Notes under the pieces: generated by a model
Databases searched by the model: none
What the model saw: the letters and a program-made list of their open reading frames with translations, nothing else
What the model was told of the DNA's origin: nothing
Assembly: GCA_020061545.1 (NCBI GenBank)
Contig: JAGUYA010000164.1
Location: 1-6,842 of the forward strand
Direction: 5' to 3'
Length of the DNA stretch: 6,842 nt
Source: Candidatus Omnitrophota bacterium
Lineage (GTDB): Bacteria > Omnitrophota > Gorgyraeia > Gygaellales > Profunditerraquicolaceae
Made by a program: the position numbers and the translations under genes
Shown: piece after piece, positions 1-6,228 of the stretch
Layout: each line of letters starts with the position of its first letter
Position numbering within the stretch: the stretch's first letter is position 1

Positions 1-26
1 AACCAACAGGGTAGCTAAATTTGTAT

Positions 27-56
27 TAGTAACCCATAGTAACCGATAGTAACTTT
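27..56. repeat. 10-bp tandem repeat upstream of pth (3 units)
   Basis: Three consecutive 10-base units begin with TAGTAAC: at 27-36, 37-46 and 47-56. The first two differ at one base (TAGTAACCCA, TAGTAACCGA) and the third diverges after TAGTAAC. They run almost to the pth start codon and occupy the place where a ribosome binding site would be expected. No inverted partner is visible, but the window begins only 26 bases earlier, so an opposite-strand arm could lie outside it. Bases 1-26 show nothing I can assign; one frame reads to a stop at 16-18, which could be the tail of an upstream gene but is too short to call. Confidence 0.6.
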
Positions 57-60
57 AGTG

Positions 61-675
61 ATGAAATTAATCGTCGGATTAGGCAACCCAGGAAGGATTT
101 ATATAGATTCCAGACACAACATCGGTTTTTCTCTAATCAGAACCCTAAGTAGAATTTATAAAATCCCTCTTAAAAAAGATAACCATACTTTTTCCTTAAG
201 CGGTAAGGGTCGGATTGAAGGCCAGAACTTGATACTGGCACTGCCACTTACCTTTATGAATTTATCGGGCATTGCGGTAAGCGCATTGCTCAAAAAATAT
301 AAAATAGATTTACCACAGCCCCTTGCACGAGAGGAGCGGGGTTTAGAGAATTTACTGGTAGTCTGTGATGATTTAGATTTAGGAGTCGGTAGAATGAAGA
401 TAAAATCATCCGGTTCAGCTGGTGGGCACCGCGGCCTTGAATCTATAATAGATTCTTTAGGAAGTCAGGAATTTTGTAGGTTACGCATCGGCATAGGTAG
501 ACCCTTAAATAAGAATATAGATGCCGTTGATTATGTGTTATCGTCTTTTACCAGGAAAGAAAAAGAAGAAATCAAAGAGATAATAGAAAAGGCCTGTGAC
601 TGCTTGAGGGTTTGGGTTACTAAGGGCATAACAGAAAGTATGAATATTTTTAACCCCGCCCTTTCTACTGCGTAG
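61..675 (+). CDS. pth: peptidyl-tRNA hydrolase
   Basis: Cytosolic esterase that releases tRNA from peptidyl-tRNA dropped by stalled or aborted ribosomes. Numbered from the ATG at 61, the family motifs are LIVGLGNPG near residue 3 (N9), the catalytic-type histidine H19 in SRHN, FMNLSG (N67), CDDLDL (D103) and GGHRG at 121-125, then RLRIGIGRP near 140. The asparagine of E. coli GGHNG is arginine here. Length is 204 aa, slightly over the usual 185-195, from two additions: about 11 residues between YKI and LLVVCDD (roughly residues 84-98), and a six-residue tail PALSTA after the usual MN-F-N ending, which is encoded by the hairpin repeat at 651-706. A GTG at 58 directly precedes the ATG; I prefer the ATG because the alignment starts there. 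No clear Shine-Dalgarno is visible. It is the first gene of the pth-rpsF-ssb-rpsR-rplI-dnaB block. Confidence 0.96.
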   Translation: MKLIVGLGNPGRIYIDSRHNIGFSLIRTLSRIYKIPLKKDNHTFSLSGKGRIEGQNLILALPLTFMNLSGIAVSALLKKYKIDLPQPLAREERGLENLLVVCDDLDLGVGRMKIKSSGSAGGHRGLESIIDSLGSQEFCRLRIGIGRPLNKNIDAVDYVLSSFTRKEKEEIKEIIEKACDCLRVWVTKGITESMNIFNPALSTA

Positions 676-706
676 CGTCTCTTTGTAGTAAGAAAGGGCG
701 GGGTTA
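651..706. repeat. GC-rich hairpin repeat, copy A
   Basis: A perfect 16-base inverted repeat: arm 651-666 (core CCCCGCCCTTTC, 654-665) pairs with 691-706, and ACT 667-669 with AGT 687-689 extends it across a bulged A. The left arm encodes the last residues of Pth and the loop carries its stop codon. The right arm is followed by GGTTAACCGAC (702-712) and then the rpsF ribosome binding site GGAG at 713-716, with no T-run, so it does not look like an intrinsic terminator. A related hairpin with the same flank lies at 6172-6232. Possible roles are a mobile REP-like unit, an mRNA stabiliser, or control of rpsF translation; the sequence does not decide. Confidence 0.8.
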
Positions 707-723
707 ACCGACGGAGTAAGTAA

Positions 724-1011
724 ATGAAAAAATACGAAGCAATGTTTATCATTAAACCTGATTTATCTGAAGATGAGAAGAAGGTTTTATTCGACCAGAT
801 TAGCGATGCGGTGGTTAAAAATAATGGTAAGGTATCAGGGGGCTCTATCTGGTCAGAAAAAAGAAAATTATATTTTACTATTAAAAAGTATCGCGAGGGG
901 ATATATTATCTACTAAATTTTAGTGCTCTACCGACCAGCATAGTAAATATAAATCATACCTATAAATTAAATGAGAATATCTTGAGGGTCCTAATTACAA
1001 AGATAGAATAG
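724..1011 (+). CDS. rpsF: 30S ribosomal protein S6
   Basis: Component of the small-subunit platform, where S6 binds 16S rRNA as a heterodimer with S18, encoded two genes downstream. The 95-aa product matches the single-domain S6 fold: YEAMFIIKPDLSE at the N-terminus (residues 4-16), the central W-S-EKRKLYFTIKKYREGIYYLLNF stretch (about 43-67), and the terminal YKLNENILRVLITK block (80-93). Length is normal for bacterial S6 without an extended acidic tail. The ATG has a GGAG at 713-716, seven bases upstream, directly after the GC-rich hairpin that ends pth. Many bacteria autoregulate this operon through an S6:S18-binding leader RNA; the hairpin at 651-706 with its trailing CCG is in the right place, but I cannot match it to that motif. 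Confidence 0.97.
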   Translation: MKKYEAMFIIKPDLSEDEKKVLFDQISDAVVKNNGKVSGGSIWSEKRKLYFTIKKYREGIYYLLNFSALPTSIVNINHTYKLNENILRVLITKIE

Positions 1012-1013
1012 AA

Positions 1014-1111
1014 AGTTAACAGTTTACAGTGTACAGTTTACAGTAAAAACAAAGCCAAAAATAAAAGATGATAGTTAAATATCTTTTACTGTGAACTGGT
1101 TACTGTAAACT
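1014..1111. repeat. heptad-repeat palindrome between rpsF and ssb
   Basis: The left half is a tandem array of a 7-base word: AGTTAAC (1014-1020), AGTTTAC (1021), AGTGTAC (1028), AGTTTAC (1035), then a partial unit at 1042. The right half carries the same word inverted: ACTGTGA (1088), ACTGGTT (1095), ACTGTAA (1102), ACT (1109). Arms 1021-1045 and 1087-1111 are complementary at 21 of 25 positions and stay in heptad register. Inside the loop an 8-bp stem (1062-1069 with 1081-1088) can also form, overlapping the right arm by two bases. The structure ends just ahead of the ssb ribosome binding site. No T-run follows, so a terminator role inside this operon is unlikely. Confidence 0.8.
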
Positions 1112-1136
1112 CCGAGCGACTGAAAGGAGCGAGGTA

Positions 1137-1568
1137 ATGGCTAATTTTAATAAGGTGATACTTATCGGCAACTTGACCAAAGACCCGGAATTGCGCTATA
1201 CACCACAAGGCACAGCAGTGGTTAATTTAAGGCTGGCTGTCAACACCAGATTCAGGGACAAAACTCAAGAGTTAAAAGAAGAGACTTGTTTTGTTACAGT
1301 AGTGGTCTGGAATAAACAGGCAGAAACCTCCAACCAATATTTACATAAAGGTAGCCCGGTGATGATTGAGGGTAGACTGCAGTCGCGTTCGTGGGAAGAT
1401 AGTTCTGGACAGAAACGTTCTGTCCTGGAAGTAAGGGCAGACCGTGTCCAGTTTCTGGGAAAGGCACCGGCTAAAGAATTATCTGAATCACCTGAAGGAC
1501 AATTATCAGAGCCATCCACTGAGGCAACCTGGTTAGAAGAAAGCGAGGATAAATCCAATGCCAGTTAA
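1137..1568 (+). CDS. ssb: single-stranded DNA-binding protein
   Basis: Binds and protects single-stranded DNA during replication, recombination and repair, usually as a homotetramer. The OB-fold spans about residues 1-108 of 143: [21 protein letters not shown] (5-25), NLRLAVN (30-36), the beta strand with F52 and W58 (probable base-stacking aromatics), and [18 protein letters not shown] (71-88). Residues 109-143 are a low-complexity, acidic, Ser/Glu-rich tail. The tail ends [10 protein letters not shown] and lacks the DDDIPF-like tip through which most bacterial SSBs recruit partner enzymes. Start ATG 1137 has AAGGAG at 1124-1129. The last 11 bases overlap the start of rpsR, consistent with translational coupling. 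Sandwiching between the S6 and S18 genes is the conserved arrangement. Confidence 0.96.
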   Translation: MANFNKVILIGNLTKDPELRYTPQGTAVVNLRLAVNTRFRDKTQELKEETCFVTVVVWNKQAETSNQYLHKGSPVMIEGRLQSRSWEDSSGQKRSVLEVRADRVQFLGKAPAKELSESPEGQLSEPSTEATWLEESEDKSNAS

Positions 1569-1815
1569 GACCAAGAGAATTATTAAAAAGCGAGACGTTC
1601 TAACGCTTGCCAGAAAAAGATTTTGCCGGTTGTGTGTAGATAAAGTTAAGACCATAGATTATAAAGAGGCAAAAAGACTGGAGGCATTTATTAAAGAGAG
1701 GGGTAAAATTCTTTCTACGCGCATTTCTGGAAATTGCGCTAAACACCAAAGGAGAATTACAGAGGCCATTAAGAAAGCCAGGTTCATCTCGCTCTTGCCT
1801 TATACGCGTATATAA
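1558..1815 (+). CDS. rpsR: 30S ribosomal protein S18
   Basis: Small-subunit platform protein that pairs with S6. The 85-aa product carries the S18 signature: RFCRLC (21-26), [19 protein letters not shown] (34-52), then [29 protein letters not shown] (54-82). Cysteines 23 and 26 plus C60 and H63 form CxxC and CxxH pairs that could bind zinc, as in the cysteine-containing form of S18; metal binding is inferred from the residues only. The ATG at 1558 lies inside the end of ssb, with GAGG at 1545-1548 upstream, so expression is probably coupled to ssb. The C-terminus extends four residues (YTRI) past the usual LLPY end, an unremarkable variation. Confidence 0.97.
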   Translation: MPVKTKRIIKKRDVLTLARKRFCRLCVDKVKTIDYKEAKRLEAFIKERGKILSTRISGNCAKHQRRITEAIKKARFISLLPYTRI

Positions 1816-1816
1816 A

Positions 1817-1893
1817 CACGAATAGTCACGAATTACACACGAATAAACACGAATAATTTGTGGAAATTTGTGTGTGATTAGTGCGAATTCGTG
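1817..1893. repeat. four-plus-four 7-mer palindrome between rpsR and rplI
   Basis: The word CACGAAT occurs exactly at 1817, 1827, 1838 and 1848, a spacing of 10, 11 and 10 bases. Its reverse complement or near variants follow at 1856 (ATTTGTG), 1866 (ATTTGTG), 1877 (ATTAGTG) and 1887 (ATTCGTG), again spaced 10, 11 and 10. Arms 1817-1854 and 1856-1893 match at 28 of 38 positions, and two of the mismatches would be G-U pairs in RNA. The mismatches fall mostly in the spacers between words. It fills nearly the whole gap and ends 17 bases before the rplI start. There is no T-run. Confidence 0.85.
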
Positions 1894-1910
1894 TGTGAGC
1901 GAAGCGAACG

Positions 1911-2354
1911 ATGGAAGTTATATTAAATCAAGATATAGACAGGGTTGGTAAAACAGGTAGTATCGTCAAGGTAAAAGATGGATTTGCCCGTAATTTTCTT
2001 ATCCCTAATGGTCTCGCTGTGCCCTTGACTCCTACAAACCTGAAAAAATTAGAGCAGGAAAAACTTAGAAAACTTTTACAGTTAGATAAGATTAAGAAAG
2101 AGGCCGAGGAGCTTAAGGGACAATTAGAGAGATTATCCTTAACCATACCTGTTCTGACCCATGAAGAAGACAAGCTCTACGCTGGTATAACTTCCCTGGA
2201 TTTAGCCAATGCCTTAAAAGAAGAAGGTTTCAATATTGATAAAAATTCCATTATCTTGGATGAACCCCTGAAGTCTTTAGGGATATACGAGGTATCTATA
2301 AATTTACATCCAGAAGTTTTGGCAAAGATAAAAGTCTGGGTGGTTAAGAAATAA
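1911..2354 (+). CDS. rplI: 50S ribosomal protein L9
   Basis: Large-subunit protein at the base of the L1 stalk, with two globular domains joined by a long helix. The 147-aa length is standard. The N-terminal rRNA-binding domain (1-50) shows MEVILNQDIDRVGKTGSIVKVKDGFARNFLIPNGLA, including the G-ARN-L-P signature. A charged connecting helix runs about 43-75, and the C-terminal domain begins near residue 80 with KLYAGITSLDLANALKEEG (about 88-106). The ATG at 1911 is the start that gives the canonical MEVIL beginning, yet the preceding bases (GAGCGAAGCGAACG, 1897-1910) hold no good Shine-Dalgarno. rplI is the fifth gene of the block and ends four bases before dnaB. Confidence 0.97.
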   Translation: MEVILNQDIDRVGKTGSIVKVKDGFARNFLIPNGLAVPLTPTNLKKLEQEKLRKLLQLDKIKKEAEELKGQLERLSLTIPVLTHEEDKLYAGITSLDLANALKEEGFNIDKNSIILDEPLKSLGIYEVSINLHPEVLAKIKVWVVKK

Positions 2355-2358
2355 AATT

Positions 2359-3696
2359 ATGGCAGATACAATCTTAGAAAAACTTCCACCGCAAAATCTC
2401 GAAGCTGAGATGGCAGTATTGGGTTCCATGCTGATGGATGAAGATGCTCTCTCTGTGGCTATAGAGACATTAGACCCGGATTCCTTTTACAAAGATAGCC
2501 ATAAGAAAATATTTCAAGCCATGGTTGATCTCTACAGTGCTAATAGGGCAGTTGACCTGATTACCCTGACTGATGAGTTAAAAAGAAATAACATCCTCGA
2601 TGAGGTAGGCGGAGTGAGTTTCTTAACTGCCCTGGTCAATTCTGTCCCTACTGCTGCTAATATCAGCCATTATGTGAGTATCGTAAAAGAAAAAAGCATA
2701 TTAAGGACCCTGATCACCAATGCGACAAAAATCGTTTCCCTGTGTTATGAAAGTGAAGGCAATGTAGATGAGGTAGTGGATAGCGCAGAGAGGTTTATAT
2801 TCGAGGTAACTAATAGGAGACCCCAGGGTACTTATCTGCATCTTAAAGAAATTATAAAGGATAGCATTGAAACCATAGATAGGCTTTATCAGAAGAAGGC
2901 TCACGTTACAGGGATACCGACGGGGTTTATAGATTTTGACAGTAAGACCTCTGGACTTCAAGCCTCGGATTTAATTGTGATTGCCGGAAGGCCTTCTATG
3001 GGTAAAAGCGCCCTTGCCTTAGGTATTGCCGAATATGCAGGGGTGGTAGAGAAGATGCCCATCGCATTTTTTAGCTTGGAGATGTCTAAAGAACAGTTGG
3101 TCCAGAGGATGCTCTGCGCCCACGCCAAGGTCGATGCGCATAAAGTAAGGACAGGCTATCTTGCTTCTTCTGACTGGCCCCGTCTTACTGCCGCAGCAGG
3201 CAAACTCTCTGAAGCCCCTATATTTATAGATGATACACCTGCCATTTCCGTAATGGAACTGCGTGCTAAAGCGCGTCGGCTTAAGGCGCATCAAGATATA
3301 CGGCTAATTATCTTAGATTATTTACAGTTAATGCGTGGTTCAGGTAATGCTGAGAATAGGCAACAGGAGATTTCCAATATCTCACGTTCCATAAAGGCAT
3401 TGGCACGCGAATTAAGCGTTCCTATTGTAGCGATAAGCCAGTTATCCCGTGCTGTAGAAGCACGCACAGACCACCGGCCGCAACTTTCTGACTTAAGAGA
3501 ATCCGGAGCGATAGAGCAGGATGCGGATGTGGTTGTCCTGATATTAAGGGAAGATTATTATAATCCTGCTCCTGATAATGAAGGCGTAGCAGAAGTTATC
3601 ATTGCCAAGCAGCGCAATGGCCCTGTAGGCTCCATAAAATTAGCTTTTATTAAAGAATATACCAGATTCGAAAATATCGCGCGCGTAGAGGAATAA
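2359..3696 (+). CDS. dnaB: replicative DNA helicase DnaB
   Basis: Hexameric 5'-3' helicase that unwinds DNA at the replication fork and contacts primase. The 445-aa length is typical, and no intein is present at the usual insertion sites. The N-terminal all-helical domain covers about 8-150 (PPQNLEAEMAVLGSML at the start). After a linker, the RecA-like ATPase domain starts at TGIPTGFIDFD (184-194), with Walker A GRPSMGKS (210-217), the catalytic glutamate E241 in FFSLEM, Walker B LIILDYLQL (317-324, D320), SQLSR (360-364), DLRESGAIEQDAD (378-390) and the arginine-finger region KQRNG (417-421). Serine replaces the common threonine in GKT, a conservative change. It starts four bases after rplI with only a weak AG-rich signal upstream, suggesting coupling. 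No terminator is obvious between dnaB and bamA. Confidence 0.97.
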   Translation: MADTILEKLPPQNLEAEMAVLGSMLMDEDALSVAIETLDPDSFYKDSHKKIFQAMVDLYSANRAVDLITLTDELKRNNILDEVGGVSFLTALVNSVPTAANISHYVSIVKEKSILRTLITNATKIVSLCYESEGNVDEVVDSAERFIFEVTNRRPQGTYLHLKEIIKDSIETIDRLYQKKAHVTGIPTGFIDFDSKTSGLQASDLIVIAGRPSMGKSALALGIAEYAGVVEKMPIAFFSLEMSKEQLVQRMLCAHAKVDAHKVRTGYLASSDWPRLTAAAGKLSEAPIFIDDTPAISVMELRAKARRLKAHQDIRLIILDYLQLMRGSGNAENRQQEISNISRSIKALARELSVPIVAISQLSRAVEARTDHRPQLSDLRESGAIEQDADVVVLILREDYYNPAPDNEGVAEVIIAKQRNGPVGSIKLAFIKEYTRFENIARVEE

Positions 3697-3704
3697 TAAA
3701 TCTA

Positions 3705-3732
3705 TTGATTAGATAGATAATTTTAATATAAT
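3705..3732 (+). promoter_or_regulatory. sigma70-type promoter immediately upstream of bamA
   Basis: TTGATT at 3705-3710 (4 of 6 to TTGACA) is followed after 16 bases by a perfect TATAAT at 3727-3732, in a very AT-rich gap. The expected transcription start, six to eight bases past the -10, falls at about 3739-3740, at the bamA ATG itself. This would separate bamA from the ribosomal block and give a leaderless or near-leaderless mRNA. AT-rich sequence readily produces chance -10 matches, so the call rests on the combination of both boxes, the spacing and the position. Confidence 0.55.
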
Positions 3733-3739
3733 ATAAATA

Positions 3740-6091
3740 ATGCAAAGAAGCAAAGTCATAGTTTTTGGATTTATTTTTATCTTAAGCATTAGTCTTTTCT
3801 CATTTGCTCAAGACCAGCCTCCTTTAGGAGGAGAGACAGCCGTTTCTCCAGAACAACCCCAAGCCAAATTAGTTACTGCCATAGACTTAAGAGGCAATAA
3901 AAACATAAGTACCAATACCATCATCTCTAAGATGAAAACCAGGGTGGGCTCACCCTACCAGGAAAACATTATTAGCGATGATTTAAAACGCCTTTATCTT
4001 TTAGGTTTTTTCAGCGATATAAAGATTGATACCGAACCTTATAAGGGCGGAATCAAGGTAATTATCACTGTTGTGGAAAGACCTGCAATTGAGAAGATTA
4101 CTTTTTCCGGGATACTACGCCTGACCATGGGAGAAGAAAAAATCAAAGAATCCTTAAAATCCAAAGAGGGCCAATATCTGGATTATCCTAGCCTGGTTGA
4201 GGATATCAAGACGATTAAGAAACTATATGAGAAGATAGGCTATAGCCAGACGCAGGTTGATTATAAGGTAGATATCAATAAAGATACAGGTAAGGCGAAG
4301 GTAGAATTTACTGTGGTGGAAGGCAAAAGAATAAGGATTAAGAATATCCTTGTTCAGGGTAACAAAAGCTATTCTGCCAAGCGTATTTTAAAATTGATGA
4401 AAACCAAGCGGGCCTGGTTTTTTAATCCGGGCGTGTTAAAAGATGAGATGTTATTAGAGGACATCGAACGCGTAAGATCATTCTATCATAGAGGAGGTTA
4501 CACCGATGCGGCAGTGGATTATGAAATTAAGACCGACCCCAAGAGGCCGTTTTTATATATTACTATTAAAATCCAAGAGGGCAAAAAATACCTCGTCGGA
4601 AATATAACTATACAGGGTAATGAAAAAATTTCCCAGAACGAAATTTTGGCAAAATTAAAAGAATGTATTCCGGGTAAGGTCTTTAGTCAAGAAGCATTAA
4701 AACAGGATATCGTCAATATACAGGGCCTGTATTTTGACCGCGGATATATATTTGCACAGATGCAGGAGGTCACGTCTCTGAATTCCTATACTGGCCGTAT
4801 CGACATCGCCTATAATATCGTGGAAAACGAAATTGCCTATGTGGATAAGATTAAAATAAGAGGAAATGTCAAGACCAAAGATGTGGTCATCCGTCGAGAA
4901 TTACGTATAAGACCCGGTGATAAATTTGACGGTGAAAAACTAAAACGTAGCAAGGAAAGGTTGCAGAATTTAGGTTTCTTTGAAGAGATAAATTATGATA
5001 CCGAAGACACCAATGTCCCTCACAAAAAAGATTTGGTGGTAGAGGTAAAAGAAGCCAAGACAGGTGCTTTTAGTTTTGGCGGCGGCTACTCTAGTATCGA
5101 TGAATTTGTAGGGTTTGTGGAAATTGAACAGAAGAATTTTGACTGGAAGAACTTTCCTTATTTTACTGGCGCAGGCCAGAACCTGAGGCTACGCGCATCT
5201 CTGGGGACAGTTACGGAAAGTTTTGATTTGAGTTTTACTGAACCCTGGGTTTTTGATTATCCTGTATCCTTTGGTTTCGATGCCTATAAACGCAGCCACA
5301 AAAGAGAATCTGATATTGGTTATGGTTATGATAAGGAGATACTCGGTGGCGACTTACGTTTAGGCAAAGAAATCTCAGAATATCTCAGGGGAGATTTGAT
5401 GTATCGCTACGACAGCGTTGATATTACGGATATCACAGAAAATGCTACTGATGACCTGAAAAAGGAATATGGTAAGAATACTATCAGTAGCATGGCCGCT
5501 AGCCTTACCTTTAACAGTACTGACAGTGTATTTGACCCTACAAAAGGTGATATATTAAGCGGCTCTTATGAATGCGCAGGTGGGCCTTTTGGTGGCGATA
5601 AAGATTTTATGAAATTCTTTGGTCGGGCATCACATTATTTACCTCTCTTTCGTGGTTCTACCCTTGAGTTTAGAGGTCGGATAGGTTTAGCCAAACCTTA
5701 TGGTGATTCTGACCGTGTACCTATATATGAAAGGTACTTTGCTGGCGGTGCCTATACCATCAGAGGCTACGATGAAAGAAAAGTTGGTCCGATAGACCCG
5801 GTATCTAAAGATCCTCTGGGTGGTGAATCATTGTTAGTGGGAAATATTGAATACAACTACCCCGTATTTAATTTTATTAAATTAGCCAGTTTCTATGATG
5901 CAGGAAATGTCTGGTCAAAGATGGGTAAAATCGCATCCGGTGGTTTTAAATCCGGTATAGGTTTTGGCGTGAGGATTAAGACACCCATCGGTCCGGTGAT
6001 GCTGGATTACGGTATACCATTAAATAAGGAACCCGGAGAGGATAAGAAAAGTAGTGGTCGGTTTCACTTTAGCATGAGCCACGGTTTTTAA
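3740..6091 (+). CDS. bamA: outer membrane protein assembly factor BamA (Omp85 family)
   Basis: Core of the machinery that folds and inserts beta-barrel proteins into the outer membrane. The 783-aa product begins with a signal peptide (hydrophobic 7-23, probable cut after SFA at 23) and a Pro-rich linker (about 26-43). Five POTRA repeats follow at roughly 44-115, 116-195, 196-282, 283-366 and 367-440, several containing the recurring QGN or RGN turn and a Y/F-x-x-x-G-Y/F helix-strand motif. The C-terminal barrel is about 441-783 and has the loop-6 motif IRGY (674-677; VRGF in E. coli), FYDAGNVW (718-725), TPIGP (748-752) and a terminal phenylalanine beta-signal (HGF). Only the ATG at 3740 preserves the signal peptide; a stop lies in frame at 3734-3736. 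No Shine-Dalgarno precedes it. An ompH/skp-type chaperone gene follows, a widely conserved neighbour. Confidence 0.96.
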   Translation: MQRSKVIVFGFIFILSISLFSFAQDQPPLGGETAVSPEQPQAKLVTAIDLRGNKNISTNTIISKMKTRVGSPYQENIISDDLKRLYLLGFFSDIKIDTEPYKGGIKVIITVVERPAIEKITFSGILRLTMGEEKIKESLKSKEGQYLDYPSLVEDIKTIKKLYEKIGYSQTQVDYKVDINKDTGKAKVEFTVVEGKRIRIKNILVQGNKSYSAKRILKLMKTKRAWFFNPGVLKDEMLLEDIERVRSFYHRGGYTDAAVDYEIKTDPKRPFLYITIKIQEGKKYLVGNITIQGNEKISQNEILAKLKECIPGKVFSQEALKQDIVNIQGLYFDRGYIFAQMQEVTSLNSYTGRIDIAYNIVENEIAYVDKIKIRGNVKTKDVVIRRELRIRPGDKFDGEKLKRSKERLQNLGFFEEINYDTEDTNVPHKKDLVVEVKEAKTGAFSFGGGYSSIDEFVGFVEIEQKNFDWKNFPYFTGAGQNLRLRASLGTVTESFDLSFTEPWVFDYPVSFGFDAYKRSHKRESDIGYGYDKEILGGDLRLGKEISEYLRGDLMYRYDSVDITDITENATDDLKKEYGKNTISSMAASLTFNSTDSVFDPTKGDILSGSYECAGGPFGGDKDFMKFFGRASHYLPLFRGSTLEFRGRIGLAKPYGDSDRVPIYERYFAGGAYTIRGYDERKVGPIDPVSKDPLGGESLLVGNIEYNYPVFNFIKLASFYDAGNVWSKMGKIASGGFKSGIGFGVRIKTPIGPVMLDYGIPLNKEPGEDKKSSGRFHFSMSHGF

Positions 6092-6098
6092 GTTATAA

Positions 6099-6173
6099 GG
6101 TAAGTGAGCACATAAGTTATGGAGCTCGCTATTAGTTAGCTAAACGATATAACTTATATGTGCGAACTTATCC
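6099..6173. repeat. TAAGTTAT-word palindrome after bamA
   Basis: TAAGT words recur every 12 bases: TAAGTTAT at 6089 (overlapping the bamA stop), TAAGTGAG at 6101 and TAAGTTAT at 6113. The inverted arm 6149-6173 contains ATAACTTA and AACTTATCC. Arms 6099-6120 and 6149-6173 match at 20 of 22 aligned positions once gaps of one and two bases are allowed. The loop (6121-6148) includes the 8-base palindrome TTAGCTAA. No T-run follows; the right arm runs directly into the GC-rich hairpin at 6172. Confidence 0.7.
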
Positions 6174-6220
6174 CCCACCACTTTCAATATAGCATAAGCT
6201 AAACACGAAAGTGGTGGGGG
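6172..6220. repeat. GC-rich hairpin repeat, copy B
   Basis: A perfect 14-base inverted repeat: CCCCCACCACTTTC (6172-6185) with its complement at 6207-6220, around a 21-base loop that has its own 4-bp stem (TAGC 6190-6193 with GCTA 6198-6201). The right arm is followed by GTTAATTCCGAC, which resembles the GGTTAACCGAC beside copy A at 651-706. The arms differ between copies (GCCC there, ACCAC here) but both changes are compensated in the opposite arm, so pairing is kept. No T-run follows. Confidence 0.75.
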
Positions 6221-6228
6221 GTTAATTC

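Noticed and set aside
1..18. Possible tail of an upstream gene ending in TAA at 16-18
   Set aside because: Only five codons are visible and other frames also close or stay open; nothing identifies a protein.
651..723. S6:S18 autoregulatory leader RNA upstream of rpsF
   Set aside because: Location and a trailing CCG are suggestive, but I cannot match the expected bulged structure, and the same hairpin family occurs before the ompH/skp gene, which favours a repeat explanation.
531..752. Minus-strand ORF of 73 codons opposite the pth end and rpsF start
   Set aside because: It is antisense to well-supported genes and runs through the hairpin; its protein shows no recognisable domain.
1012..1136. 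Intrinsic terminators in the rpsF-ssb and rpsR-rplI gaps
   Set aside because: The long imperfect stems are AT-rich and have no T-run after them; both sit inside a conserved operon.
1265..1558. Minus-strand ORF of 97 codons opposite ssb
   Set aside because: Shadow of the ssb coding frame; Ser/Leu-rich composition reflects the complement of Glu/Asp codons.
1817..1893. CRISPR array
   Set aside because: Units are 7 bases with 3-4-base spacers and switch strand halfway, unlike CRISPR repeats and spacers; no cas gene is present.
1928..2173. Minus-strand ORF opposite rplI
   Set aside because: Shadow of a conserved gene, with no motif of its own.
2701..3294. Two minus-strand ORFs (2701-2961 and 3019-3294) opposite dnaB
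   Set aside because: Both are fully antisense to conserved DnaB domains and show no independent signal.
3700..3714. Small stem (ATCTA/TAGAT) after dnaB as a terminator
   Set aside because: A five-bp A/T stem is too weak; the following AT-rich sequence is better explained as the bamA promoter.
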